The position numbers and the translations under genes were made by a program. 64,000 bases of DNA from Pedobacter sp. MC2016-15 (GTDB lineage: Bacteria > Bacteroidota > Bacteroidia > Sphingobacteriales > Sphingobacteriaceae): the NCBI RefSeq assembly GCF_026239695.1, contig NZ_JAPIVS010000002.1, positions 248,001 through 312,000 of the forward strand, read 5' to 3'. The notes beneath the pieces are model-generated. The model was given only the letters and a program-made list of their open reading frames with translations. It was not told the origin of the DNA and did not search any database. The stretch's first letter is position 1. Every line of letters begins with the position of its first letter. Shown here piece by piece: positions 41,595 to 49,988 of this stretch.

Positions 41595-42455
41595 TTAGTT
41601 TTTGGTGTTCAGCTCTTTTACTTTTTTATCGATGAAATTCGATAGGGTAACATTAGCTGCCAATTTTTTACTGTTCAGGTAAGCATCAACTGCCTCCTTA
41701 TTTTTACCAAGGTTCTCATAAGCTGTAGCCAGATAGAAATAAGCATCTGGTGAAGGCTTTGTAGCGATAATATCGTTAAACCTGGTAATTGCTTTGTCGA
41801 ACTGTCCTGATTTGATAGCGAAGGTTCCTAAGCTCATATTTGCTTTAAGGTTTTTCGGATCCTTTTTAACTACGTCCAGTAACATGGCTATACCTGACAT
41901 AGGCGCACCCATTCCGTCAACTATAGTGATTCCAAGACCTGTTTTAGCTTCAAGATTAGTTGAGTCAAGTGCAACAGCGTTTGTATAAGCTGTATTTGCT
42001 TTCTGCAACAGCACGGGAGAGATTAAACTATCCTGTGTGGTGTCGAATGCTTTCATCAGTCTGCCACCTGCGGCTAGCCAGCTATTGAGGCTTTTTTCGC
42101 TGCCGGCAATGATTTCCAGATATAACGCGCTTGGTACAGTTTGCTCAACATCGTCCCACTTCTCTGCCAGAACCTTTGCAGCATTATTTTTTTCACTATC
42201 TGATGCAGTATTATATGCATTTTCTAATGTTGTAATCTCTGCCGCTAAGTTAGCATTGATAGAATTTTTTGCAGTGGTAGATACTTCTGTCAGATTGATT
42301 GTACTTCCAGCTGAAGTGAGCTGCCCAACTGCGGGAACTCCCGTAGTTGCCTGCTTTGGCTTCACTAAACCTTTAATATCCCTGGTAAACAAGAAAACTG
42401 CAAGCAGTACAACTGCTCCAATTATGATAGTTTGTTTAGACCGGATAGTATTCAT
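41595..42455 (-). CDS. TPR-repeat membrane-anchored protein
   Basis: A 286-residue protein with one N-terminal transmembrane helix (about residues 9-24, IIIGAVVLLAVFLF) and a soluble part. The soluble part ends in tetratricopeptide repeats (about 165-270), for example NLKANMSLGTFAIKSGQFDKAITRFNDI and PDAYFYLATAYENLGKNKEA. TPRs usually bind partner proteins; none can be named here. It starts ten bases after the HU gene stop, and the bS22-like gene follows, so the three form one transcript. Confidence 0.85.
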   Translation of the reverse strand: MNTIRSKQTIIIGAVVLLAVFLFTRDIKGLVKPKQATTGVPAVGQLTSAGSTINLTEVSTTAKNSINANLAAEITTLENAYNTASDSEKNNAAKVLAEKWDDVEQTVPSALYLEIIAGSEKSLNSWLAAGGRLMKAFDTTQDSLISPVLLQKANTAYTNAVALDSTNLEAKTGLGITIVDGMGAPMSGIAMLLDVVKKDPKNLKANMSLGTFAIKSGQFDKAITRFNDIIATKPSPDAYFYLATAYENLGKNKEAVDAYLNSKKLAANVTLSNFIDKKVKELNTKN

Positions 42456-42465
42456 CGTCAGCAGA

Positions 42466-42768
42466 TTAAGCTTCTACGCTTAGTTTTTTTGAATTGTTTT
42501 TCACTTTATCAACAAATACTTTTGCTGGTTTGAAGCTTGGTACAAAATGCTCAGGGATGATGATTGCAGTGTTTTTAGAAATATTTCTAGCTGTTTTTTG
42601 TGCTCTCTTTTTAACAACAAAACTTCCAAAACCTCTAACATAAACATTCTCGCCGCCGATCATGCTACTTTTGATCACCTTGAAAAACGCCTCAACGGTT
42701 TCTTGTACATCTACTTTCTCAATTCCTGTTTTTGTTGATATTTCTGAAATAATATCTGCCTTAGTCAT
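42466..42768 (-). CDS. HU family DNA-binding protein
   Basis: A 100-residue HU/IHF-type histone-like protein that bends and compacts DNA. The start MTKADIISEISTKTG is typical, the FGSFVVKKRAQKTARNISKNT segment corresponds to the beta-arm base, and IIPEHFVPSFKPAKVFVDKV closes the family domain. The length is slightly above the usual 90 because of a short Lys/Ser tail. It is transcribed from a TACTTTTG promoter, divergent from mutY. Confidence 0.95.
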   Translation of the reverse strand: MTKADIISEISTKTGIEKVDVQETVEAFFKVIKSSMIGGENVYVRGFGSFVVKKRAQKTARNISKNTAIIIPEHFVPSFKPAKVFVDKVKNNSKKLSVEA

Positions 42769-42821
42769 ATTTTCTATTATTAATTGTTGTGTGTTTAATA
42801 TTTATAAGTGATTTGGGGTTG

Positions 42822-42829
42822 CAAAAGTA
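42822..42829 (-). promoter_or_regulatory. -7 promoter element for HU operon
   Basis: TACTTTTG on the minus strand matches TAnnTTTG, about 54 bases before the HU ATG. Confidence 0.6.
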
Positions 42830-43011
42830 TTGCTTTTTAATGAGATAGGAAAATAAAAGATCAATTATTTATGTGGATTTGTATCAGGGAATTGCAAGTT
42901 TTAAATTTTGTAAGTCCCGCCTTCCTTTGTTCGATGCTTCATTTCCATAATTCTAATGTGAAATTCAAAGCTCAAAAATATTAAATTTTCAATAATTTCT
43001 GGATTAGAATG

Positions 43012-43019
43012 TACTTTTG
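43012..43019 (+). promoter_or_regulatory. -7 promoter element for mutY
   Basis: TACTTTTG matches TAnnTTTG and ends five bases before the mutY ATG at 43025, predicting a leaderless or almost leaderless mRNA. Confidence 0.6.
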
Positions 43020-43024
43020 GGGTT

Positions 43025-44074
43025 ATGGCATTTCAGCAAGAGATTATCAATTGGTATTTAAGCAACAAAAGAAGCCTTCCATGGCGAGATACACAGGATG
43101 CCTACGTGATATGGCTATCTGAAATTATTTTACAGCAGACACGCGTGGAGCAGGGGCTTCCCTATTTCAACAGATTTCTTGAAGCCTATCCGACAGTGAT
43201 TGATTTTGCTGCCGCTACTGAGACGCAAATCCTAAAACTATGGCAGGGATTGGGATACTATTCCAGAGGAAGAAATATGTTATTCACGGCAAGGCAGATT
43301 ATGGAGTTACATGACGGTGTTTTTCCGGTAAAATATGAAAGCCTGATTCATCTCAAAGGTGTTGGCGAATATACTGCCGCCGCCATTTCATCCTTTTCTT
43401 CAGGAGAGGCAAGGGCTGTGCTTGATGGCAATGTATTTCGTGTACTCGCCCGTTATTTTGGAATTGATACGCCGATAAACAGTACAGCAGGTAAAAAACA
43501 ATTCTCTGAACTGGCACAATCTTTAATTGATCTTGATGACCCTGCAATATATAATCAGGCAATCATGGAGTTTGGAGCCTTACAATGCAAGCCAAAATCA
43601 CCTGACTGTTCATCCTGTCCTGTACAGGTTTCCTGTTATGCCAAAAATAATAATTTAATTTCTGCGCTTCCGGTTAAGCTAAAAAAGCTCAAAGTGAAGA
43701 CCCGTCACATCAATTATTTTATCTGCCAGGATGGTGATCAGATATTAGTTAGTAAAAGGATTTATGATGATATCTGGCAGCATTTATATGACTTCCCAAG
43801 TATCGAAACTGTTGAACCTGCAAGGCTTGAAAATGAACATTTTATTAACAATGTTAAACAAAACTTTGGTGAGAATGTTACTCTTCTTCCGTTGATGGAA
43901 ATGAAACATTTGCTGACGCATCAAATTATATACGTCCAGTTTTTTGCTTTAAGTAATTATATCGTTAACTTTAATATTAACGCAGAAGCAAAGTGGGTCT
44001 CATGGGCAGACTTTGACCAGCTTCCGCAACCAAAAATTCTAACCAAATTTATTAACAACTATTTTAACAAATAG
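43025..44074 (+). CDS. mutY: A/G-specific adenine glycosylase
   Basis: A 349-residue MutY that removes adenine mispaired with 8-oxoguanine. The catalytic Glu is in WLSEIILQQTRVEQG (about 34), the helix-hairpin-helix is LKGVGEYTAAAISSF, and the catalytic Asp is in VLDGNVFRVL. The iron-sulfur cluster cysteines follow the C-x6-C-x2-C-x5-C pattern in CKPKSPDCSSCPVQVSC (about 190-206). A C-terminal NUDIX-like domain recognises 8-oxoG. Length is standard. ssb follows after 16 bases. Confidence 0.97.
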   Translation: MAFQQEIINWYLSNKRSLPWRDTQDAYVIWLSEIILQQTRVEQGLPYFNRFLEAYPTVIDFAAATETQILKLWQGLGYYSRGRNMLFTARQIMELHDGVFPVKYESLIHLKGVGEYTAAAISSFSSGEARAVLDGNVFRVLARYFGIDTPINSTAGKKQFSELAQSLIDLDDPAIYNQAIMEFGALQCKPKSPDCSSCPVQVSCYAKNNNLISALPVKLKKLKVKTRHINYFICQDGDQILVSKRIYDDIWQHLYDFPSIETVEPARLENEHFINNVKQNFGENVTLLPLMEMKHLLTHQIIYVQFFALSNYIVNFNINAEAKWVSWADFDQLPQPKILTKFINNYFNK

Positions 44075-44090
44075 TAAACACTCCAAATTC

Positions 44091-44516
44091 ATGTCAGGTA
44101 TTAACAAAGTAATTTTAGTAGGACATTTAGGCAAGGATCCTGAAGTTCGTCACTTAGATGGTGGTGTAACCGTTGCCAGCTTTCCGTTAGCTACGTCAGA
44201 AACTTATAATAAAGACGGGAAGCGCGTGGAGCAAACCGAATGGCATAATATAGTACTGTGGAGAGGATTGGCCGAAGTAGCATCCAAATACTTACAAAAG
44301 GGGAAACTCGTTTATATAGAGGGGAAATTAAGAACGCGCTCTTTCGAAGACAGAGAGAAAGTTAAAAAATACGTTACCGAAGTTGTTGCAGAGAATTTTA
44401 CCATTCTGGGGCGTAAGAGCGACTTTGAAAATACTCCTGCCCACAGTAATGCTACGCCTAAAAGCGAGAATGAATATCTTGATGCAGAACAGGTGTCTGG
44501 AGATCTTCCGTTTTAA
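44091..44516 (+). CDS. ssb: Single-stranded DNA-binding protein
   Basis: A 141-residue SSB with an OB fold (about residues 1-108, MSGINKVILVGHLGKDPEVR through EVVAENFTILG), a short linker, and the acidic C-terminal tip ending SGDLPF that recruits partner proteins. It coats single-stranded DNA in replication and repair. It is 16 bases after mutY and probably co-transcribed. It ends nine bases before a perfect 56-base palindrome. Confidence 0.97.
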   Translation: MSGINKVILVGHLGKDPEVRHLDGGVTVASFPLATSETYNKDGKRVEQTEWHNIVLWRGLAEVASKYLQKGKLVYIEGKLRTRSFEDREKVKKYVTEVVAENFTILGRKSDFENTPAHSNATPKSENEYLDAEQVSGDLPF

Positions 44517-44524
44517 GTGCTGAT

Positions 44525-44580
44525 AATCCCATAAACAAGAAAGGCCGTTCTTCTGAACGGCCTTTCTTGTTTATGGGATT
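44525..44580. terminator. Perfect 26-bp-stem bidirectional terminator
   Basis: Arms 44525-44550 and 44555-44580 are perfectly complementary over 26 bases with a TTCT loop. The inner part (AAAGGCCGTTC/GAACGGCCTTT) with the T-containing outer part can terminate both ssb (plus) and DUF4270 (minus), whose stop lies five bases away. Confidence 0.8.
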
Positions 44581-44585
44581 GCTTA

Positions 44586-46127
44586 CTATTGAGCAGTAGT
44601 TTTTACATAGTAGATATTCAGTCTGATCTTTCTGTTATTGGTGTTGTTGAAAGACCCGATAACCACCCTGCCAGCTGAAGTGGGCGCCGGATAGGCATAG
44701 TTGGAGACAACCGGGGCAGCGTTCTGTGCAGAGGTTAAAGTATTATTGATATAACCTACGCTTGTGACATCCGTAGCAATCGGTGCCAGGAAGGTGCCAT
44801 AATCAATAATTTTCCCGTCAACCAGATCCTGGACGTAGTTTGTGACGTTAAAAGAGTAACTGTTTTGCAGATATCCGGTTTTAACAAATCTGTAGAATCC
44901 ATCAAATTTAACACCTGAAGCTGCAGTGCGTGAATCACCAGTAGTGTTGGTGGACGAGTAAGGGTTACCATCCGATATCAGCTGTCTTTGTCCTGCGATA
45001 TCAAGTCTGTACATCGCCAGACGTGGTGGAATCTTGAACGGAATTGAATCTGCAGGATCACTGCTGTCAATAACCAACTCTGCCTTATTGATCACAATTT
45101 TAGAACCCAGGCTTGCAGTGAGGTTTTTTAGATAAGGGAAACTTATCCTGTTTCTGATTCCGCTCATTGCCTGAAGATACGTTACCTGATAGTCGCCAGG
45201 GGTATTAATCTGTGTCGCTACAGGGGTATTTGTGTAATCATGGGCAACAGTTGCCGCAACTGCATTAGTTGCTGTACTGATTGGAAAAGCTTTATAAATG
45301 GTGTCAGTTTGTGTAGTTGTTGTAGCATTCTGCTGCCTGTAATAGATCTCAAGGTTTGATGTAGTACCAGCAAAATTTAAAAACATTATTCCACCTGTAC
45401 CAGTTGTGGTTGCTGTAACTTTCAGTCCTTTAAATGCTGCGTTGAATCTGGCATTGGTAGTCAGCGTCAATGAGTCAAGCACAGCAATTTTATTTCTGAT
45501 CATTTCGGAGTTCAGCCTGATCCTGATCTGTGGCAATTGTACAACTGCAGTATCGGCTCCGCCAGTAACAATAGTTGTAACTTTTACTTTAGTATTTGGT
45601 CTTGCAGGACCGGAACGTGTGCCCAGCACATCTCCTGAAGCATAGTTTTTAGTGCTTAGCCATGAAGACTGTGTAGAAAGGTTTTCTGTGAGCTGGCTAA
45701 CCGTAATATTATAATTAGCGGTACTGTCTCCGTAAAATTCTCTCGCTCTGGCATTAAGAGAATCTGTTGAATAAGACAGAACCAGGACTGCAGAGTCAAT
45801 AGTAACGGGTGTTGTACTGAAGCTGGTAGCAGTGGAACCCGGCAGGTTGACAGACATGGCGAGGCTTGCTGTTGTTGAACCAAAAATAGCATCCCTCATC
45901 AATCCGAGAGGGTATCTGGTTGGATTACCGGCGGAGTTGGCTCCATAAAAAGTTTCTGTAGCTTCGTCTTTTACAGTTCTGGATGTTACGGTTACTGTAT
46001 CTAAAAGTGTTCCGGAAACAGCATTGGCAGGATCTACATCGAGTCCGATGCTGCTGGAGTCTTTACAAGACGAAAAAAGAAAAAGACTTATTAACAGGGT
46101 CAATAAGTCTAGTTTTGTAAATTTCAT
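44586..46127 (-). CDS. DUF4270 family lipoprotein
   Basis: A 513-residue predicted lipoprotein of the DUF4270 family, common in Bacteroidota. The lipobox is LFLFSSC, with Cys21 after the hydrophobic leader MKFTKLDLLTLLISLFL. The mature protein is beta-rich and Thr/Ser-rich, with the family opening GLDVDPANAVSGTLLDTVTVTS. Its role is unknown; a surface or periplasmic adhesin-like fold is possible. It follows the glycogen-synthase-like gene by 23 bases on the same strand, an arrangement I recall as recurring in the family. Confidence 0.87.
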   Translation of the reverse strand: MKFTKLDLLTLLISLFLFSSCKDSSSIGLDVDPANAVSGTLLDTVTVTSRTVKDEATETFYGANSAGNPTRYPLGLMRDAIFGSTTASLAMSVNLPGSTATSFSTTPVTIDSAVLVLSYSTDSLNARAREFYGDSTANYNITVSQLTENLSTQSSWLSTKNYASGDVLGTRSGPARPNTKVKVTTIVTGGADTAVVQLPQIRIRLNSEMIRNKIAVLDSLTLTTNARFNAAFKGLKVTATTTGTGGIMFLNFAGTTSNLEIYYRQQNATTTTQTDTIYKAFPISTATNAVAATVAHDYTNTPVATQINTPGDYQVTYLQAMSGIRNRISFPYLKNLTASLGSKIVINKAELVIDSSDPADSIPFKIPPRLAMYRLDIAGQRQLISDGNPYSSTNTTGDSRTAASGVKFDGFYRFVKTGYLQNSYSFNVTNYVQDLVDGKIIDYGTFLAPIATDVTSVGYINNTLTSAQNAAPVVSNYAYPAPTSAGRVVIGSFNNTNNRKIRLNIYYVKTTAQ

Positions 46128-46150
46128 ATTTAAATTAATAATACCTGAGT

Positions 46151-46981
46151 TTAAGCTATTGAAACCAATTCATCATTCGAGATCTCTTCATACAATGAAT
46201 AGAAGTTCTCGAAATTTTCGGTTAAATTAAAAGCTAAAGTTGGCTTATTGGAATCTTTAACAAATTTTAACACATTGTCTTCAATGTTCTCATCTGCTAA
46301 AACTACTGCATCTGAGTAAGTAATAGCACCAATGTGCAGGGTGCTTGAAACAGGATTTTCAAATACTTTGGTGTCTTCTTCAGTCATGTTATTCATCACA
46401 GCTTTTTTATGCAGGTCAGCATTTAAAGATTCTGTGAAGCAACTTTCATAAACAGAATAAACAACCTTTGAGTTTTTAAACGTAGGATCGTTTTTGTAAG
46501 AAGTTTTGATGTACGCAGGAACCAGGGAAGTCATCCAGCCATGGCAGTGTACAATGTCCGGAGCCCAGCCTAATTTTTTAACAGTTTCAAGTGCTCCTTT
46601 GCAAAAGAATATCGTTCTTTCGTCGTTGTCTGCATAAAACTTACTCTCTTTATCTCTGAATACGTGCTTACGCTGGAAGTAATCTTCGTTGTCCAGAAAG
46701 TAAACCTGCATACGTGCTGCTGGAATTGACGCGACCTTGATAATAAGTGGGTTGTCATTGTCGTCAATCATGATGTTCATTCCCGATAAACGAATTACTT
46801 CGTGTAATCTGTTCCTTCTTTCATTGATATTTCCAAACCGTGGCATTAAAATGCGGATTTCAAATCCTTTTTCCTGCATTGCCTGTGGTAACTGACGGGT
46901 AATCTCTGAAATTTTGGTAAGTTCGAGGAAAGGCGACATCTCGTGTGTAACAATCAGTAGCTTCGTTTTTGCCATCTCCAT
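46151..46981 (-). CDS. Truncated glycogen/starch synthase-like protein
   Basis: A 276-residue protein corresponding only to the N-terminal half (GT5 catalytic domain) of glycogen synthase, which normally has about 480 residues. LLIVTHEMSPFLELTKISEITRQL (residues about 8-30) replaces the ADP-glucose-binding KTGGLADVVG sequence. ILMPRFGNIN and APDIVHCHGWMTSLVPAYIK are kept. The whole C-terminal GT-B domain is absent, so catalysis is unlikely. It may be a regulatory or scaffold relative. Two ATGs (46981 and 46975) are possible starts. It is divergent from panC. Confidence 0.8.
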   Translation of the reverse strand: MEMAKTKLLIVTHEMSPFLELTKISEITRQLPQAMQEKGFEIRILMPRFGNINERRNRLHEVIRLSGMNIMIDDNDNPLIIKVASIPAARMQVYFLDNEDYFQRKHVFRDKESKFYADNDERTIFFCKGALETVKKLGWAPDIVHCHGWMTSLVPAYIKTSYKNDPTFKNSKVVYSVYESCFTESLNADLHKKAVMNNMTEEDTKVFENPVSSTLHIGAITYSDAVVLADENIEDNVLKFVKDSNKPTLAFNLTENFENFYSLYEEISNDELVSIA

Positions 46982-47025
46982 ATTTGTGAATAAATATTTA
47001 TGTTAAAGAAAAGATAATCAAGGGG

Positions 47026-47033
47026 CAAAGGTA
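47026..47033 (-). promoter_or_regulatory. -7 promoter element for glycogen-synthase-like gene
   Basis: TACCTTTG on the minus strand matches TAnnTTTG, 44 bases before the ATG. Confidence 0.55.
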
Positions 47034-47126
47034 AGCAATTTATTCAAATTTATCAATATCTTGGCCTGATGTTTTGTTGGGATCATATAAATACCCAAAT
47101 TGCACCCGGAAATATTAAAGCTCGGT

Positions 47127-47966
47127 TTGGAAGTTATAAATACGATTGCAGCATTAAAATTGTTGCTTCAGCCACGTAAATTGGCTAAACAAAAAATTGC
47201 CCTGGTGCCTACAATGGGCGCTTTACACAAAGGACACGTTTCTCTGATTAAGATTGCTCAGCAAAATGCAGATATAGTAGTATGTAGTATTTTTGTGAAC
47301 CCTACTCAATTTACCGATCCTAAAGACCTAGAAAAGTACCCCCGTCCGCTGGAACATGATATTGAAATGTTACAGGCGGCTGGATGTGATTACGTTTTTA
47401 TGCCTTCTGTTCAGGAAATGTATCCGGCGCCGGAAGAATGGCACATTGATCTCGGAAATGCAGAGTTTTTGCTGGAAGGAGAATTTAGGAAGGGACATTA
47501 CCAGGGCGTAACGCAAATCGTGAAGAAACTTTTTGATGCCGTTGATCCTGATCTCGCATTTTTTGGCCAGAAAGATTTTCAGCAGGTACTAATGATTCGC
47601 AACATGGTGGCCTACTTTGGACTGGATCTTCAAATTATTTCATGTCCGATTATCAGGGAAGATGACGGCCTGGCTATGAGTTCCCGGAATATTCACTTAT
47701 CTGCGGCAGACAGGCAAAATGCCCTTGTGCTCAGCAGGGCACTGCAATATGTGCAGGATAACTTCAGTGCAGGGAATATAAATGATCTGCTGGAGAAAGC
47801 TCACCGGATGATCAATGAAACTGAGGGGGTACAACTGGATTATTTTACAATTGCTGACACGGAGACCCTACTGCCCGAGCAGCAAAAAGGAGTTAAAAAA
47901 CTGGTTGCCCTGGTGGCTGCTAAGGTGGGTGAGACGCGATTGATTGATAACATGATCCTCAACTGA
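47127..47966 (+). CDS. panC: Pantothenate synthetase
   Basis: A 279-residue enzyme that joins pantoate and beta-alanine using ATP. The HIGH-type motif is MGALHKGHVSLI, FVNPTQF binds pantoate, GQKDFQQ and the KMSKS-like AMSSRN follow. I place the start at TTG 47127, which yields MEVINTIAALKLLL, matching family N-termini. An upstream TTG at 47100 would add nine residues with no counterpart, and no in-frame ATG precedes the HIGH motif. panD follows 44 bases downstream with its own promoter, so the last two pantothenate genes are adjacent. Confidence 0.95.
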   Translation: MEVINTIAALKLLLQPRKLAKQKIALVPTMGALHKGHVSLIKIAQQNADIVVCSIFVNPTQFTDPKDLEKYPRPLEHDIEMLQAAGCDYVFMPSVQEMYPAPEEWHIDLGNAEFLLEGEFRKGHYQGVTQIVKKLFDAVDPDLAFFGQKDFQQVLMIRNMVAYFGLDLQIISCPIIREDDGLAMSSRNIHLSAADRQNALVLSRALQYVQDNFSAGNINDLLEKAHRMINETEGVQLDYFTIADTETLLPEQQKGVKKLVALVAAKVGETRLIDNMILN

Positions 47967-47998
47967 CAACATTTGCAGCAAATCCATCAAACTTTATC

Positions 47999-48006
47999 TA
48001 ACTTTG
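47999..48006 (+). promoter_or_regulatory. -7 promoter element for panD
   Basis: TAACTTTG matches TAnnTTTG and ends four bases before the panD ATG, predicting a leaderless transcript independent of panC. Confidence 0.6.
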
Positions 48007-48010
48007 CCCC

Positions 48011-48361
48011 ATGATTATCGAGATATTAAAATCGAAAATACACCGTGTTAGGGTGACACAGGCTGAATTGAATTATGTTGGCAGTATTACTATCGATGAA
48101 GACCTGATGGATGCAGCCCAGATCATTGCTAATGAGAAGGTGCAGATCGTTAACAATAATAATGGCGCCCGTTTTGAAACTTATGTCATCAAAGGTGAGC
48201 GTGGTACGGGTACAGTATGTTTGAATGGCGCTACTGCCAGGCTGGTGCAGGTAGGAGATATTTTAATTATTATGTCTTATGGTTCTCTGCCAATTGAGGA
48301 AGCTAAGAAATATAATCCTATACTGGTATTCCCGGATGACAATAACCACCTATTAAAGTAA
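48011..48361 (+). CDS. panD: Aspartate 1-decarboxylase
   Basis: A 116-residue pyruvoyl enzyme that makes beta-alanine from aspartate for PanC. The self-cleavage site is YVGSITID: cleavage between Gly24 and Ser25 leaves the pyruvoyl group on Ser25. The active-site Tyr and the [16 protein letters not shown] block are present. Length matches the family (about 115-126). The ATG at 48011 lies just after a promoter element. Confidence 0.97.
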   Translation: MIIEILKSKIHRVRVTQAELNYVGSITIDEDLMDAAQIIANEKVQIVNNNNGARFETYVIKGERGTGTVCLNGATARLVQVGDILIIMSYGSLPIEEAKKYNPILVFPDDNNHLLK

Positions 48362-48400
48362 GATCCTTATTCTTTTTTCAGTATAATAAGCTTTTGGTAA

Positions 48401-48440
48401 AAATACTATGCAACCATAGTATTTCCGTTTGGAAATACTA
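48401..48440. repeat. Three alternating 8-bp arms over the acyl-CoA dehydrogenase promoter
   Basis: AAATACTA (48401-48408), its reverse complement TAGTATTT (48417-48424) and AAATACTA again (48433-48440) are spaced exactly 16 bases start to start. Arms 1+2 extend to a 10-4-10 hairpin (48401-48424) and arms 2+3 to another (48417-48440), which exclude each other in RNA. The last arm overlaps the -7 element. Confidence 0.75.
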
Positions 48441-48446
48441 AATTTG
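48439..48446 (+). promoter_or_regulatory. -7 promoter element for acyl-CoA dehydrogenase gene
   Basis: TAAATTTG matches TAnnTTTG, 28 bases before the ATG, with its first two bases inside the third repeat arm. Confidence 0.55.
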
Positions 48447-48474
48447 GTTAGATGTATTTTGCTAGATATAATTT

Positions 48475-49614
48475 ATGCTATTTCAACTAAGTGAAGAACA
48501 ATTGATGATTCAGCAGGCTGCCAGGGATTTCGCTCAGAATGAACTTAAGCCTGGTGTTATTGAAAGAGACGAACACCAAAAATTTCCGGCCGATCAAGTT
48601 AGAAAACTCGGAGAACTCGGCTTTCTGGGGATGATGGTCTCAGAAAAATTTGGGGGCAGTGGACTTGATGCATTGTCCTATGTGCTGGTAATGGAAGAGA
48701 TTTCCAAAATTGATGCATCAGCTTCTGTAGTTGTATCGGTTAATAATTCACTGGTTTGTTATGGACTGGAAGCATATGGTTCTGAATTTCAAAAGGAAAA
48801 ATATCTTGTCCCTTTGGCTTCGGGATTAAAAATTGGTGCCTTTTGTCTTTCAGAACCTGAGGCAGGCTCTGATGCCACATCACAGCATACCACAGCTGAA
48901 GATAGAGGCGACTATTATCTGTTGAACGGCACAAAAAACTGGATTACCAACGGTAGCACTGCATCCACCTATCTTGTGATTGCCCAAACGCATCCTGAGC
49001 TCAAACATAAAGGAATCAATGCTTTTATTGTTGAGAAAGGAATGGAGGGATTTACGGTTGGTCCTAAAGAGAATAAAATGGGAATCCGCGGCTCTGACAC
49101 ACATTCACTGATGTTTGATGATGTGAAGGTTCCAAAGGAAAACAGGATTGGTGAAGACGGCTTTGGCTTTAAGTTTGCCATGAAAACTCTGGAAGGCGGG
49201 CGTATAGGTATTGCAGCACAGGCATTGGGTATTGCTTCAGGCGCTTATGAATTGGCACTTGCTTACGCCAAACAAAGAAAATCCTTTGGTAAGCCAATTT
49301 CTGACCATCAGGCAATTGCCTTTAAACTGGCAGATATGGCTACCAAAATTGAGGCGGCAAGAATGCTGGTGTATAAAGCCGCATGGCTGAAAGATCAGGG
49401 ACTTTCCTATACGCTTGCTGGCTCTATGGCGAAATTATATGCATCAAAAGTAGCCATGGACGTGACAGTTGAAGCTGTGCAAGTACATGGCGGCTATGGA
49501 TTTGTAAAGGAATATCATGTCGAGCGTTTAATGCGCGATGCGAAAATTACACAGATTTATGAAGGCACTTCTGAGATTCAGCAATTGGTAATTTCGCGGG
49601 AAATCCTACGTTAA
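48475..49614 (+). CDS. Short-chain acyl-CoA dehydrogenase
   Basis: A 379-residue FAD-dependent acyl-CoA dehydrogenase that introduces the C2-C3 double bond in fatty or branched acyl-CoA. The substrate-binding signature AFCLSEPEAGSDA (about 122-134) and FAD block WITNGS are present. The catalytic Glu is in QIYEGTSEIQQLVISREIL near the C-terminus, as in butyryl-CoA dehydrogenases. It is monocistronic, and its promoter is overlapped by an unusual triple repeat that looks like an operator. Confidence 0.94.
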   Translation: MLFQLSEEQLMIQQAARDFAQNELKPGVIERDEHQKFPADQVRKLGELGFLGMMVSEKFGGSGLDALSYVLVMEEISKIDASASVVVSVNNSLVCYGLEAYGSEFQKEKYLVPLASGLKIGAFCLSEPEAGSDATSQHTTAEDRGDYYLLNGTKNWITNGSTASTYLVIAQTHPELKHKGINAFIVEKGMEGFTVGPKENKMGIRGSDTHSLMFDDVKVPKENRIGEDGFGFKFAMKTLEGGRIGIAAQALGIASGAYELALAYAKQRKSFGKPISDHQAIAFKLADMATKIEAARMLVYKAAWLKDQGLSYTLAGSMAKLYASKVAMDVTVEAVQVHGGYGFVKEYHVERLMRDAKITQIYEGTSEIQQLVISREILR

Positions 49615-49625
49615 AGCGCGATCAT

Positions 49626-49970
49626 TTAATCTTCGCTACCTGAAATCGCTCCAAAAACAGCCTTGATCAGGGCAACTACTATTGCTAAGAATGCTGCCGC
49701 GAAAAATCCGCTTGTATTGAATCCGGACATCATGCTGTCTACCAGAAGAATCATCAGGACAGTAATGATAAAGGACATTAATCCAAGGGTAAGGAAGTTG
49801 ATCGGAAACGTCAGGATCCTTAAGAGCATTCCTATAGTAGCATTTGCCAGCGCAATCAGAATTGCTGCAATAATTGCAGTTCCAAATCCGGCAATTTGTA
49901 CACCCGGAACCAGGTATGCGCCCAGCAACATAGCCAGACCCATCAATAAAATTTCAATAATCAACCTCAT
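49626..49970 (-). CDS. Phage holin family 4 (YvlD-like) membrane protein
   Basis: A 114-residue protein with four hydrophobic segments (about residues 5-23, 28-50, 55-78 and 87-110) and the family pattern LTFPINFLTLGLMSFIITVLMI. Despite the family name, members are ordinary chromosomal membrane proteins of unknown role; nothing nearby suggests a prophage. It converges on the acyl-CoA dehydrogenase gene and is divergent from a small lipoprotein gene across 18 bases. Confidence 0.85.
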   Translation of the reverse strand: MRLIIEILLMGLAMLLGAYLVPGVQIAGFGTAIIAAILIALANATIGMLLRILTFPINFLTLGLMSFIITVLMILLVDSMMSGFNTSGFFAAAFLAIVVALIKAVFGAISGSED

Positions 49971-49988
49971 AATATCTAGTTTTATAAA

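Noticed and set aside
49626..49970. Prophage remnant suggested by a holin-family protein
   Set aside because: The family is widespread in chromosomes as YvlD-like proteins and no other phage gene is present.
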